DNA from: Lewinella sp. IMCC34191
Lineage (GTDB): Bacteria; Bacteroidota; Bacteroidia; Chitinophagales; Saprospiraceae
Assembly (NCBI RefSeq): GCF_003390935.1
Contig: NZ_QNQZ01000003.1
Coordinates: forward strand, 186,001 to 250,000
Length of the DNA stretch: 64,000 nucleotides
Reading direction: 5' to 3'
The first letter of the stretch is position 1. Each line of letters starts with the position of its first letter. A program made the position numbers and the translations under genes. The notes below the pieces were generated by a model. That model was not told where the DNA came from. It made no database searches and saw only the letters and a program-made list of their open reading frames with translations. Shown piece after piece: positions 27,301-35,642 of the stretch.

Positions 27301-28644
27301 GACGGCAGTCGCGAGCTGCGGATGCCGGACGCGGTGGGCAACCTCTTCCGGACCTCGGACCGTGGGGACCGCAAGTACGGCCCGGCCGGTCAGCTCCTGG
27401 AAGCAGACGGCACCACCTTCCGCTACGACCCGGAGGGCAACCTGATCAGCAAAATCCGTCCGAACGGCGAGCAATGGCGCTACGAATGGAATGCCGCCGG
27501 CATGCTCTACCGCGTCACCCGACCGGACGGACGGGTGGTCACCTTCACCTACGATGCCCTGGGCCGCCGCATTGCAAAACGCTACGGCCGCCACCTCACC
27601 CGCTGGGTGTGGGACGGCAACGTGATGCTGCACGAGTGGCGGGAGGAGGAGGCGCCTACGCCCATCGCCGCCCGGCAAGAAAACCCCGGCGGGGAGGATC
27701 GGAGCAGCCGGATCACCATTCGCCGCCGCGACGAAAAGCTGCGGACGTCACCCGCCCAGGCCCCGCCTGCTGCCAGAACCAACAGTGATACTGCGCTGGT
27801 CGGGGCCGATCAACCCAGCGAGCCCATCACGGCGGTCGCCGGCGAGCTGACCACCTGGCTCTTCGAACCGGAAAGCTTCTCCCCGCTGGCCAAGCTTACC
27901 CCCACGCAGGATTACGGCATTGTGACCGATCACCTCGGTACGCCCCTGAGTATGTACTCGCAGGCCGGCGATAAAAGCTGGGAGCTGGAGTTGTCGATCT
28001 ACGGTGAGACGCGTACTTTAGACGGGTGGCGCGGGGAATGCCCCTTCCGCTACCCCGGGCAGTACGAGGACGTGGAGACGGGGCTTTATTATAATCGGTT
28101 TCGGTATTTTGATCCTGAGGTGGGGGGGTATGTTTCTCAGGATCCTATTGGGTTGCTGGGTGGGAGTAATTTATTTTCGTATGTCGAAGACATTCTGTTA
28201 TACACAGATATCTTTGGTCTAAATGCGACTTTAGGTAATATTGGAGAAACCCACGCTGCAAATCAACTACAAAACTCGGGCAATTATTCCGAAGTTGTAT
28301 CCATTCAGAATAATTCCGGGCATGGTGTAGATATATTGGCTAAAAACTCTTCCACGGGAGAATGGGAAGCATTTGAGGTTAAAAGTACACAAACTAATCG
28401 AGCTGGATCCTTATCCAAAGCACAAAGAAGTGGCGCAGATAGTTACTCTCGAAATCGTTTAGGAAGGGCAGCATCGGGATCAGGACACTACAGATCACTC
28501 CCGGCCGCAGACAGAGTTAGAGCTGGTACGATTTTAGCTGAAATCAATGCTCAAGGAGGTATTAAAAATGCAACTAAGGTTGAAGTGTTTGTGGATTCAA
28601 CTGGAAATGTAAAAAGTACTAAAACGAAAAAATGGAAGTGCTGA
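24394..28644 (+). CDS. PAAR-Rhs polymorphic toxin with C-terminal PD-(D/E)XK nuclease domain
   Basis: The protein has 1416 residues. The N-terminal 150 residues are PAAR-like (repeated glycines and G-S-A-T-V), with hydrophobic stretches and a Cys-rich LSCSCIGMPSPPRP segment. A DUF6531-like entry (GHPVDVGTGKVFTDRVDFELPG is at about residue 220) leads into many RHS/YD repeats that build a cocoon shell. The core motif DPEVGGYVSQDPIG ends near residue 1253. The remaining 160 residues are the toxin: D1313 in GHGVDIL and E1328-V-K1330 in FEVKST fit a PD-(D/E)XK nuclease. From about 28,080 the DNA turns AT-rich, a sign that the tip was exchanged. It should be loaded on VgrG, cleaved inside the shell and delivered to rival cells, cutting DNA or RNA. 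Confidence 0.93.
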   Translation: MIAAKMMDMVMGVDIHIVQPPGPVPPIPFPHPFIGMVLDPMEFLPFIGASTWVNGMPRAQAGNEAKAIPPHIPLGGTFIKPVGNEGEIFMGSATVVVEDEPFSRMSMPVLSCSCIGMPSPPRPKGKAKAGLMLPTSVLIAIPGGQLVMVGGPPTISMMAIGMKLGMAAGGKFFNKFVKNSKGYKKICEKIHDAASLVTRHLPENLRNKVHRGICSVIGHPVDVGTGKVFTDRVDFELPGPIPLVWERVWYSTSVHEGPLGHGWHHAYDLELTRVDDTLELRLADGRNAYVDYFFPGEEIYLKQEKLRFTRDETHFIVTDEQYTSYCFRIDDITVHASAKLHFILRPAAEKIQFAYDGRGYLAGITDSAGRQLTVMTDNHGRITAIEAPHPQPGGNGARVTLVRYRYHAAGDLVESIDAVGASFRYEYRDHLLTRETNRNGLSFYFEYAGKKPEALCVRTWGDGGIHDNTVTYDNENSVTRVVNSLGQVTLYHYNEDGLVWKTVDPLGNERLSLYGEACELLREEDELGRATNYAYDALAHRSEITYADGSQIKLTRKDHLLVAAKDQIGGSWSWVYDDLHRLIDRTDPSGASTSYGYDGPNLTEIVDPAGNRTELAYDGEYNLTQLTTEDGATSEWRYDRLGRVTASVDARGNVRSRKLNLLGNTLKVREPDGNVRVLDYDGEENIVRAKDRQYEVAFEYVGMNRLAARIEAGTRVAFRYNTEEDLVAIENEHGSVYQFGLDDCGRVVKESGFDRLTRTYERDAAGQVVRVRRPGDRETDYGYDRVGRVTEVTHWDGSAERYLYRADGELEAAINGAIRVGFERDALGRVVTERQGGFVVTSKYDKLGNRVGLTSSLGADVKIRRNKMGDVEEVASQSGKADPWSVQFERDLVGLELERSLPGGVRSRWQRDRLGRPAKQITTVGGERERSRTYQWGVNDRLQSIVDSAKGRFEFEHDIFGNLAAATYPDGSRELRMPDAVGNLFRTSDRGDRKYGPAGQLLEADGTTFRYDPEGNLISKIRPNGEQWRYEWNAAGMLYRVTRPDGRVVTFTYDALGRRIAKRYGRHLTRWVWDGNVMLHEWREEEAPTPIAARQENPGGEDRSSRITIRRRDEKLRTSPAQAPPAARTNSDTALVGADQPSEPITAVAGELTTWLFEPESFSPLAKLTPTQDYGIVTDHLGTPLSMYSQAGDKSWELELSIYGETRTLDGWRGECPFRYPGQYEDVETGLYYNRFRYFDPEVGGYVSQDPIGLLGGSNLFSYVEDILLYTDIFGLNATLGNIGETHAANQLQNSGNYSEVVSIQNNSGHGVDILAKNSSTGEWEAFEVKSTQTNRAGSLSKAQRSGADSYSRNRLGRAASGSGHYRSLPAADRVRAGTILAEINAQGGIKNATKVEVFVDSTGNVKSTKTKKWKC

Positions 28645-29492
28645 ACAAGAACAAGAAGAAATTTACTACGCTAAAGAACAGAATTGGTTCTTGGGCTAAA
28701 AATAAGTGGGTGGAGGACGAAGAGTTTTTCCTAACACCAAACAAAGAGATTTTAAAACGGCTATCGTCTATTGATAAGGAAACCTTGTTAACGAGGGATT
28801 TCCCTAAGATCGACCTCGCATTGCTTTGGTATGGCAATTGGCATTTCGATAAATTTATTGACATCCTTTTAAATAAAAACGATGTTGATCGCCAATCTCT
28901 TACAAATGGAATATTGGCTAGACAACTCCGCTATTTAATTCAAAATTTAAGCCCAAAAATTGTTGGGCCTTCGGAAGACACTTCTTTAGGATTAGCAGTT
29001 TGTGATAGTATATGGTTGAAAAATAAAGATTTAACAATTGTATTGTGTAACAGTATCAATCCTGCAGTTTTGCCGAAAGTAGATCCAGAAGGTATAATCT
29101 CATTTAGCCTCGAACTGGCTAAACGTTTCCATAGCAATGCTATTTACCAAAACATTAAAAACGAACCTAAACAGCCCTACAAAAATCTTTTAAACGTGCT
29201 ATTAGATGAAAGCTCAATTATTGAAACGGTGCTTTCAAAAACTATTGATTATCGAATTGAAAATTCTAAAATAAATCCGTCTTTCCCTTTTAGCCATGAA
29301 ATTGATATAATTTTACCATCAGAGATTCTTGCGATTTATCAATTGAGAAAAAGCGCAGGTTTACAGACTCACATAACAGGAATAGAATTATACGATAAAT
29401 TAATATCAGAGCTAATTCAATCACAAACAACATTCATGGCAGATAACATTTTAAATATATATTTGAAAAAGTTTACCCTACAGTCTATCTAA
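28632..29492 (+). CDS. Immunity protein for the Rhs nuclease tip
   Basis: The protein has 286 residues and starts 13 nt inside the end of the Rhs gene, the usual tip-immunity arrangement. Codon use is AT-rich like the toxin tip and unlike the rest of the window, so both were probably acquired as a cassette. It is predicted mostly helical, with a charged N-terminus (KNKKKFTTLK), no signal peptide and no TM helix, fitting a cytoplasmic inhibitor of a nuclease. I do not recognise the family. The role is inferred from position and composition. Confidence 0.8.
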   Translation: MEVLNKNKKKFTTLKNRIGSWAKNKWVEDEEFFLTPNKEILKRLSSIDKETLLTRDFPKIDLALLWYGNWHFDKFIDILLNKNDVDRQSLTNGILARQLRYLIQNLSPKIVGPSEDTSLGLAVCDSIWLKNKDLTIVLCNSINPAVLPKVDPEGIISFSLELAKRFHSNAIYQNIKNEPKQPYKNLLNVLLDESSIIETVLSKTIDYRIENSKINPSFPFSHEIDIILPSEILAIYQLRKSAGLQTHITGIELYDKLISELIQSQTTFMADNILNIYLKKFTLQSI

Positions 29493-29660
29493 GCTTTATT
29501 TATGATTTACTCTTTTAATTCTCGGCAGGCTGTGGGTACTATTGCATATATGTATCAATAACCGTTTTTACGATTAAAAATCGTAAAAAAGAAAGCGGCG
29601 CAAGCTTTGTAAACCACACCTTTACAAACAAGGTTAGGAGAATTTGCGCTGCCATATCAA
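29493..29660. repeat. AT-rich hairpin cluster after the immunity gene
   Basis: Two perfect inverted repeats lie here. The first has arms TTTTTACGATT (29565-29575) and AATCGTAAAAA (29579-29589) around a 3-nt loop. The second has arms TTTGTAAA (29606-29613) and TTTACAAA (29621-29628) around CCACACC. A looser outer pair (GCGGCGCAA near 29595 and TTGCGCTGCC near 29644) brackets the second. They could terminate transcription of the Rhs unit or be the end of a lost mobile element; no transposase is present. Confidence 0.5.
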
Positions 29661-30765
29661 AGGTACTTACGCGATCGGTCACGGATAACGAGTATCAGTA
29701 AGACACTTTTTGCAACGCTCTCCGATCAGCTTCCCCGGTCCCCGCCAATCGGCAAAGACCACTCTGCTCAAACAACTCTTTCCGGACTACCGCTACCTCT
29801 CCTTCCTTCAGCGCAACGACCGCCAAGTAATCCTTGACGAAGCCCAGCGAGTACCCGACCTCTTCTCCTACCTCCAGACCCGCGTCGACGAGGACCGAGA
29901 GCCCGGCCGCTACGTTTTATCCGGATCGCAGAACTTCCTGCTCTCCGAGCGGATTTCGCAATCGCTGGCCGGTCGGGTCGGCGTGGCTCGCTTACTGCCC
30001 CTCGACTTTGCCGAACTCAGTGCAGCCGATCTGCTACCGCCTACTCCACCCGATGCCATAGTCAGAGGATTCTATCCCGAGCTTTACCAGACCGACCTAC
30101 CCTCCTCTTTTTTCTATCCAAGTTACGTAAGTACCTACCTCGAGCGCGACGTCACGCCGCTGGTCCGTAGCGCCAACATGGGCGATTTCCGGCGGCTAAT
30201 GGCTCTCTGTGCCGCTTCCGTAAGCCAAACGCTGAACTACAGCACCTTCGCCAAGCGCCTACAGCTTTCCGTTCCCACCGTAAAGACCTGGCTGCACTAT
30301 CTGGAGCAGAGCTACGTCATCTTCACCGTCGGGCCCTACTTCGAGAACTTCGGCAAGCGACTGGTGAAGTCCCCGAAGCTGTACTTCACCGACACCGGGC
30401 TGGCCGCCTATCTTTTGCAACTGGGTGACGGGGCGCAGGTGCAAGCTTCCGAAGGGTACGGCGCGCTCTTCGAAAACCTGATAGTAGCCAACCTGCGCAA
30501 AAGCCGTTTCCACGCCGGCAACCAGCATCCACTCTATTACTACCGCGATAATCATCAGTTGGAGGTCGACCTGCTCGAACCCACCGGCAGCGAATTGATC
30601 CTCACGGAGATAAAGGCTACCACCACCTACCGGGATCGGTTACGGACAAATTTGGACAAGGTGGCTAAGTTAGTCGGCAAGCCCGTCCGTAAACGGGTAA
30701 TCTACGGGGGAGACAGCCAGATTATCGGTGACGTGGAATATTTGAGTTGGCGGGAGGGGGTGTAG
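29661..30765 (+). pseudogene. Decayed AAA_14/DUF4143 ATPase
   Basis: An open frame runs from a TTG at 29710 to 30765 (351 residues). It contains GPRQSAKTTLL (Walker A with the conserved G changed to A), VILDEAQRVPDLFSYLQT (Walker B), VLSGSQNFLL, and a C-terminal DUF4143 nuclease-like part (KLYFTDTGLAAYLL, then ELILTEIKAT). Compared with the family, the N-terminus is disrupted: its expected start (RYLRDRS-type sequence) is found in another frame at about 29661-29740, and about 20 residues are missing between DYRYLS and the DRQVILDEAQ strand. These lesions suggest a dead gene, though the frame still could be translated. These ATPases are common stand-alone genes in Bacteroidota; the substrate is unknown. 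Confidence 0.6.
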
Positions 30766-30795
30766 TGCCCTCGTCAAAGCCAGCCCTGCTCCTAA

Positions 30796-32127
30796 TCATT
30801 CCACCCCCCGCTCGATCAAATTAACAATCACCCGCCGCCAGGCCGAATCCCGCGGAATGGCCCGTACCGAAGAGATCGAGGAAGTATTGAAGAGGAAATT
30901 GCCTTCCGGGAACTCCTTCACCACCATATGCGCCGGGCCCGCCGCGTTCGTACCGATAGCCAGCAGCGTAAATCCCTCACTGTAGGGGCCGAGCTTATCC
31001 GTTTCCAGGCCGCTGATCACGCCGTCTCCGAAGCTGTCTCCGTTACCCAACCCAGTGGAATCGAAGACCCAGTGGTCCGCCTCCGTAACGCGAAAAGAGC
31101 CGTAAGTTTGGTAGCCGGACTCGGAATAATAGGTCCCCAGTAAAGGTTCCACCGCGCTTCTCGGACTTTGCTGCTCCAGCACGATCAGGCTGCCGTGGTC
31201 GGTCACCTCTATTTCGCGATACATATTGTTGCCGCTGAGAAAGGCGACGTTCGTACCGTTCTCCAGCAGGTTTTTAAGCCGGCCCATTCCTTCGTACGAC
31301 CAGTACTCGCTGTGGTTATCGAACAGGACGAGCTTCGGCGGTTTCCCATCGGCCAGTTTGGCAAACTCCGTATCGGAAATCACGCCGTACGGTACGCCCA
31401 GCTCTTCCAGGTATTTGATAAGGTAGAAGCCGGAGGACATTTTCCCATTCAGGTAAGCAACGCTATCCGTGAGGGGTGCGTAAGCAAGCGGATGATTGAG
31501 GGGTCGCCGGGTTGGCAGGTAGTGGTAGGGAACCAGGCCCGGAGCGTTTTTCTCCAGCAGATCAAAAAGGGCCCGCAGGTCGCGTGGGGTCACCCTATCG
31601 CGATAGTTGCTCTTTCCACCGTATTCATTGTAGGCCTGCCAGGTATTAGTTGGCTCCACCACCAAAACATCTTCTCCTTCCCGGTCTCGCAATAGTACGG
31701 GCACGGAATAGGTCACTTGCTCCTCCCCGCCCCGCGTCAGTTGAACGACGTAGAATCCCCCCTCCCAGTCGGCGGTGGGGATAACGTGGGAAACCTCCCA
31801 ATCGTGACCGTACTTCAGATCGTACCCCTCGCTCTGGAGTCTGGCTTCTCCGGAGAACCGGCCGACCAACTCAAAGTCACCATCCCCTACCCGGTACACC
31901 TTTCCTTCGTAGGCTTCCTCGGCGTGGACGTAGAGCTGCACCGTATCACCGCTTACGTAGGCGTTCGGATAGGCAAAGGCCGTGATAGCCGGCAGGTCCA
32001 GATCAAAGCTTACGTTGCTCTTGCGGTACTTTTCGTAGCGGGGGATCAGCAGGACTACGTAAATGAAAGCGATGCAACCAATGACGATGGCCACCCACTT
32101 TACGATACGTCGACTGGTTTTAAGCAT
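30796..32127 (-). CDS. N,N-dimethylformamidase beta subunit-like secreted protein
   Basis: The protein has 443 residues from the ATG at 32127; a TTG eight codons upstream is less likely. One N-terminal TM helix or uncleaved signal (about 10-32) precedes a beta-rich N-terminal part and a large C-terminal part resembling the DMFA2 C-terminal domain (VLVVEPTNTWQAYNEYGGKSNY, then SGNNMYRE). Members are often annotated as dimethylformamidase beta-like, but substrate is unproven outside the enzyme itself. The small alpha subunit is absent nearby. It lies alone, convergent with the decayed ATPase. Confidence 0.75.
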   Translation of the reverse strand: MLKTSRRIVKWVAIVIGCIAFIYVVLLIPRYEKYRKSNVSFDLDLPAITAFAYPNAYVSGDTVQLYVHAEEAYEGKVYRVGDGDFELVGRFSGEARLQSEGYDLKYGHDWEVSHVIPTADWEGGFYVVQLTRGGEEQVTYSVPVLLRDREGEDVLVVEPTNTWQAYNEYGGKSNYRDRVTPRDLRALFDLLEKNAPGLVPYHYLPTRRPLNHPLAYAPLTDSVAYLNGKMSSGFYLIKYLEELGVPYGVISDTEFAKLADGKPPKLVLFDNHSEYWSYEGMGRLKNLLENGTNVAFLSGNNMYREIEVTDHGSLIVLEQQSPRSAVEPLLGTYYSESGYQTYGSFRVTEADHWVFDSTGLGNGDSFGDGVISGLETDKLGPYSEGFTLLAIGTNAAGPAHMVVKEFPEGNFLFNTSSISSVRAIPRDSAWRRVIVNLIERGVE

Positions 32128-32285
32128 GTACTTTAGGTGCGTGCGGTACAAAGTTACCCAATCGATGGGTTACCCATGCCGCAGCGGTGTTACCATGCCA
32201 GCCCGCTTCATATGGTTGCGGTGCGCTTCCCTACCATTCAGCCGTTCGGTAGCTGAAGGTGCCGGTAGCTAATAACGTATATCGT

Positions 32286-32576
32286 CTAAAAGTCAAACGA
32301 CTCCTGCCCCCGAGCCAGCTTCTTCATTTCTTTCCGCATTGCGACATTGATCAATGTACAGGCCAGCGTACCGTTGTATAGTCCGGTCAGAGCCCCCGCT
32401 AAGGCGGTGGGAGGGCCTCCCGGAGCTCCCAGCACGAATCCTGCGCCGGCAGTGGCTTTTCCCACCGTTTTCGCGCAGTGTTTGGCAATTTGGTATAAAT
32501 TCTCTTGTTCCCGGTATGACAGGACACCTATTGCCATCATTTTCTTAATCCACGTTTCACTCATTATTTCTTCCAT
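32286..32576 (-). CDS. Small glycine-zipper membrane-active protein, unknown
   Basis: The protein has 96 residues (second ATG at codon 5). After an amphipathic N-terminus comes a Gly/Ala-rich hydrophobic core (GKATAGAGFVLGAPGGPPTA, then LAGALTGLYNG), with spaced glycines like a glycine zipper, and a basic C-terminus (RKEMKKLARGQ). Such cores occur in pore formers and in bacteriocin-like peptides; here the protein has no leader. It diverges from the zincin gene at 32840. No family recognised, and coding is supported by length and composition only. Confidence 0.55.
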   Translation of the reverse strand: MEEIMSETWIKKMMAIGVLSYREQENLYQIAKHCAKTVGKATAGAGFVLGAPGGPPTALAGALTGLYNGTLACTLINVAMRKEMKKLARGQESFDF

Positions 32577-32839
32577 TTATTGGTTTACCAGAATGGACGA
32601 CCGAGCTAGGGATCGGTCCTACCAAAGCTGAAAATGCAACCCCCGGTGCTTCTTCGCAATGCCCTGTTCTGAGTATTTCATCGGAGTACCGTATACATTT
32701 TAAATGGATACGGGACACAGTAACATTCAGAGCCTATTAGCACATAATTCCGCATCAAATCTTATATTCATATAACCTCTCACTTAGTAAGTCAAATTAC
32801 CCAACCTTGGATATTGACTTACATCACTGATTAGTCACT
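32577..32839. other. AT-rich divergent intergenic region
   Basis: This 263-nt stretch separates the small glycine-zipper gene and the zincin gene, which diverge. It is AT-rich around 32700-32800 (TCTTATATTCATATAAC), consistent with promoters for both. No gene or repeat was seen. Confidence 0.4.
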
Positions 32840-33535
32840 ATGCCGCCCCCCGAACTACGCATTCCCGCCCTGGAGATCCTGGCCGATCGCCACGGCCATC
32901 GCTTCGGACGAAGTCGCCGCCCGCTGCGCCAAACGGAAAAGGATCTGGCTCGCCCCATTTTTCTAGATTCTGTCGATCTGGAGCAGGTGATGATCGTAGA
33001 AACACGCTTCATTAACGCCCCTACGACATTGGGTAATACGATCCGCGTTGCGCCGGGCCGTCAACTATCCGGAGCAACCCTGATTCATGAGCTCACCCAT
33101 ATCTGGCAATACCAGACTCAGGGAAATCAGTACATTTCGAGTTCCGCGTGTCGACAGCTTGGGGGTACTGTAGCCGGGTTCGTAAAGGGTGCCTTTCATG
33201 GTAGGATTGACTTTAGCGGAAGAAATGCGGCCTATGAGTATACAATTGAACCGCATAAATCCTTTCGAGACTACACCGCTGAGCAGCAGGCTAGCATCGT
33301 TGAGGACTACTATCGTTACCCTACCCTGCGGCACAACCGGCAATACCGCCGGCTGATCCGGGAAGTGCAGCAGGCGAGGCCCCGCTTTACCCCCTCCGAA
33401 AGGTATCGGGAGAGCCTTTACGGGCCGGCGCACCTGCTGAACTTCCATCACCAAGAAATGCTACAGCGGGAAATTCCTGGATATCTTCGCGACGATCAAA
33501 TGGCCCCTATTTTACGATTCGAATGGAAATTTTAG
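32840..33535 (+). CDS. HELTH zincin-like protein, candidate secreted or toxin-associated metalloprotease
   Basis: The protein has 231 residues from an ATG. Residues about 88-97 read TLIHELTHIWQYQ, a HExxH zinc motif with the H-x-W-Q continuation typical of DUF4157-like zincins that are found beside contractile injection systems. There is no signal peptide or TM helix. A third zinc ligand (E or H) is not obvious; E in the Y-E-Y-T-I-E region is a candidate. A role as an effector exported by the T6SS encoded 8 kb away, with the neighbouring small protein as partner, is a guess. It could also be a housekeeping protease. Confidence 0.7.
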   Translation: MPPPELRIPALEILADRHGHRFGRSRRPLRQTEKDLARPIFLDSVDLEQVMIVETRFINAPTTLGNTIRVAPGRQLSGATLIHELTHIWQYQTQGNQYISSSACRQLGGTVAGFVKGAFHGRIDFSGRNAAYEYTIEPHKSFRDYTAEQQASIVEDYYRYPTLRHNRQYRRLIREVQQARPRFTPSERYRESLYGPAHLLNFHHQEMLQREIPGYLRDDQMAPILRFEWKF

Positions 33536-33557
33536 TCGGTTAAGGACACATACAACG

Positions 33558-34982
33558 TCACTCTTTACCCCCCGACTTTTCCTCCGCGTCATCAGTTTCC
33601 AACGCTTCCTCCTGCTCCTCCTGCATGCGCTCCAAATCCTTCTTGCTGGGCTTGGTACGGCGGTAAAAGGGCACTTTTACCCCAACGTACACGTCCGTCG
33701 AGTAAGGCGTGTCACCCAGCACCAGGTCGGTCAGCAGGCTACCCGAGCCGATCGTCAGCAGCCAGAACCGTAATCCGGCACCTACGGTCGGCCCATTGTG
33801 TCCACCGAATACCATCGGCGTGTAAAGGCCCAACCACTTGGTCTGTAAGCGGGGGGTGACCGCCACGACGGTAGGGAACGCGCTGGTAAAGCCGTCTTCC
33901 CGGCTGCGCAGGGACTTATTCATGACCGCGCTCACGTAAAGCTTGCCGGTGACCCGAACATCGGCCATCAGGTTCAGGCTGGTGGGCAATCCGGCATCGA
34001 CGGCTACGGTCGACTCCGTTCCGTCGAAGTTGCCATCAAGGATGTATTCAACGTCCTCCCCTTCCACTTCGTCGGCGCGAAGCGACCCATTGATCAGGTA
34101 GCTTGATTGATCGGCGGTTTCGTACCCAATGCTCCCGATGTCGGTAATGGAAGCGGCTACTTTTAGCCGGTAGGGAGGAAGGATTGGGGAGTCAGGGAGT
34201 TCTTTGGACCACCATTCGTAAGCCACGCCGATATCGAAGCCGAAGCCGCTGGTGAGGTCATTGAATGAAATTTCTTCATAAGAATAATCGGTTGTGGAAC
34301 CGTAGACAAAGTCCCCGTCGAAATCTATCCGGGCGGTGTTATCATCATATTGGCCGACCAGTGATTCGCTGGAAGTGTAGCTGGCGCCCAGCCCCTGCAG
34401 GTACTTCACGCTACCCCCGATCTTCAGCTGGCTTTGCAGGCCTTCCACCACGACGGTACCGTAGCTGAATCCCGCTTCCAGGTAAGTGTGCAGGAAGCTG
34501 CGATGATTTTGCATGTCGATGTCGAAGGCATCAAACGCACCGAAGTTATCCTGTATACCTTCGAGTAATTGCCCCGAAAAGTTATCGATTCGGTACAAGC
34601 CACGTACACGGGTGGTGAAGGCGACGCCGGATTTACGACCCGCGCGTAGCATGATGGATGGCCCGAGAATATCGACGTTTCCGTTCAGGTGATTGTCTGC
34701 CTGCGGGTTGCGGGTGACCGATTCTTCCCAGAAGGTATCGAAGTCGTCAACGAGGTCAGAGGAGAAATCGACGGTCAGGTAATCATTGCCCAGATAAACG
34801 CCGGCCGATCCGATGTTAATCTCCGTTGCCATTCGGCTATTGCCGAGTTCGGCGGGGTTGAGGGTTACATTCTGAATGCCCCCGTAGTTATCCATCCGTA
34901 AGCCAAAGTAACTCTGTGTGTTAGCGAAATTGGAAACTAGAAGAAAGAGGAGTGTAAGTAAGCCGGTTGTTAGCGTTTTCAT
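33558..34982 (-). CDS. DUF5723-family outer-membrane beta-barrel protein
   Basis: The protein has 474 residues with a signal peptide (about 1-22). It has the DUF5723 opening (SYFGLRMDNYGGIQNVTLNP), then alternating beta strands ending each in an aromatic residue, and a polar C-terminus (PSKKDLERMQEEQEEA) that is charged and probably disordered. The family is a Bacteroidota outer-membrane barrel with no known substrate. It is a single gene with a short AT-rich upstream region. Confidence 0.8.
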   Translation of the reverse strand: MKTLTTGLLTLLFLLVSNFANTQSYFGLRMDNYGGIQNVTLNPAELGNSRMATEINIGSAGVYLGNDYLTVDFSSDLVDDFDTFWEESVTRNPQADNHLNGNVDILGPSIMLRAGRKSGVAFTTRVRGLYRIDNFSGQLLEGIQDNFGAFDAFDIDMQNHRSFLHTYLEAGFSYGTVVVEGLQSQLKIGGSVKYLQGLGASYTSSESLVGQYDDNTARIDFDGDFVYGSTTDYSYEEISFNDLTSGFGFDIGVAYEWWSKELPDSPILPPYRLKVAASITDIGSIGYETADQSSYLINGSLRADEVEGEDVEYILDGNFDGTESTVAVDAGLPTSLNLMADVRVTGKLYVSAVMNKSLRSREDGFTSAFPTVVAVTPRLQTKWLGLYTPMVFGGHNGPTVGAGLRFWLLTIGSGSLLTDLVLGDTPYSTDVYVGVKVPFYRRTKPSKKDLERMQEEQEEALETDDAEEKSGGKE

Positions 34983-35180
34983 AGTAGGTCAGTGAGATAA
35001 AGGAGAGATCGCTGGCTTCTTCCGGGAATAATTCAGCTAGCCGGACGGAAGACCGAGCAGCACGCAAAGATGACCCTCGCACGAGAAGTGATAACTGGCC
35101 GAAGTGGATCGGTGCGTGTGTATGAATTAGTTCGGGGAACCCAGGTAAGGTTACCCCGAAAGATCTAAATTATTAAAAGC

Positions 35181-35605
35181 TTACTTTTCCACCAAACCTT
35201 CCTCGTCTAACCGGTCCGGTCGGCCTTCGCGGGTTCGCCGTTCCGCCGCCTCCGTGCGCCAGTCCTCAATGGCGGGGATAATCCCACTCCGCAGTATGGC
35301 GACCACCTCCCTAGCCCGCCAGGTGGCCGGGCGGGTGTACTCCGGGGGAGCCAGGGGATTGTCCTGAAAGGAATCGGTCAGGGCGCTGGTCTTGTCGCCG
35401 ATTACTCCCGGCAAAAGGCGCCCTATGCTGTCGACCAGCACCGCAGCAGCCAGTCCCCACCCGAGAGTACGTAATCTCCGATGCTGATTTCCAGCAAGAC
35501 GTACGCCTTCCCCGATCCGCTCATCGGTATCCTTCTAGTGGGCGCAAATCATGAGCAAATTGTTCGACAGGGAAAGCCGGTTCGCCCGCGCCTATTGTGC
35601 CAGCT
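35181..35605 (-). pseudogene. trmD: Decayed second copy of trmD (C-terminal half)
   Basis: The open part (35181-35441) encodes a TrmD C-terminal half: [19 protein letters not shown], then DSFQDNPLAPPEYTRPA. Most aligned positions match the intact TrmD at 36887. Further upstream to about 35605 the nucleotide sequence still aligns to the middle of trmD (the [16 protein letters not shown] region) but with shifts and no open frame, and nothing remains of the N-terminal half. TrmD makes m1G37 in tRNA; this copy lacks most of the knotted SAM-binding site and is not functional. It marks an old duplication around this site. The end point is estimated. Confidence 0.75.
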
Positions 35606-35642
35606 AGCGAAGGTACCTGATCTGCCGTCTGCTTGCAGCAGC

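Noticed and set aside
26374-27678. Long minus-strand open frame inside the Rhs gene
   Set aside because: Antisense shadow of the RHS repeats, rich in H, P and V, with no family motif.
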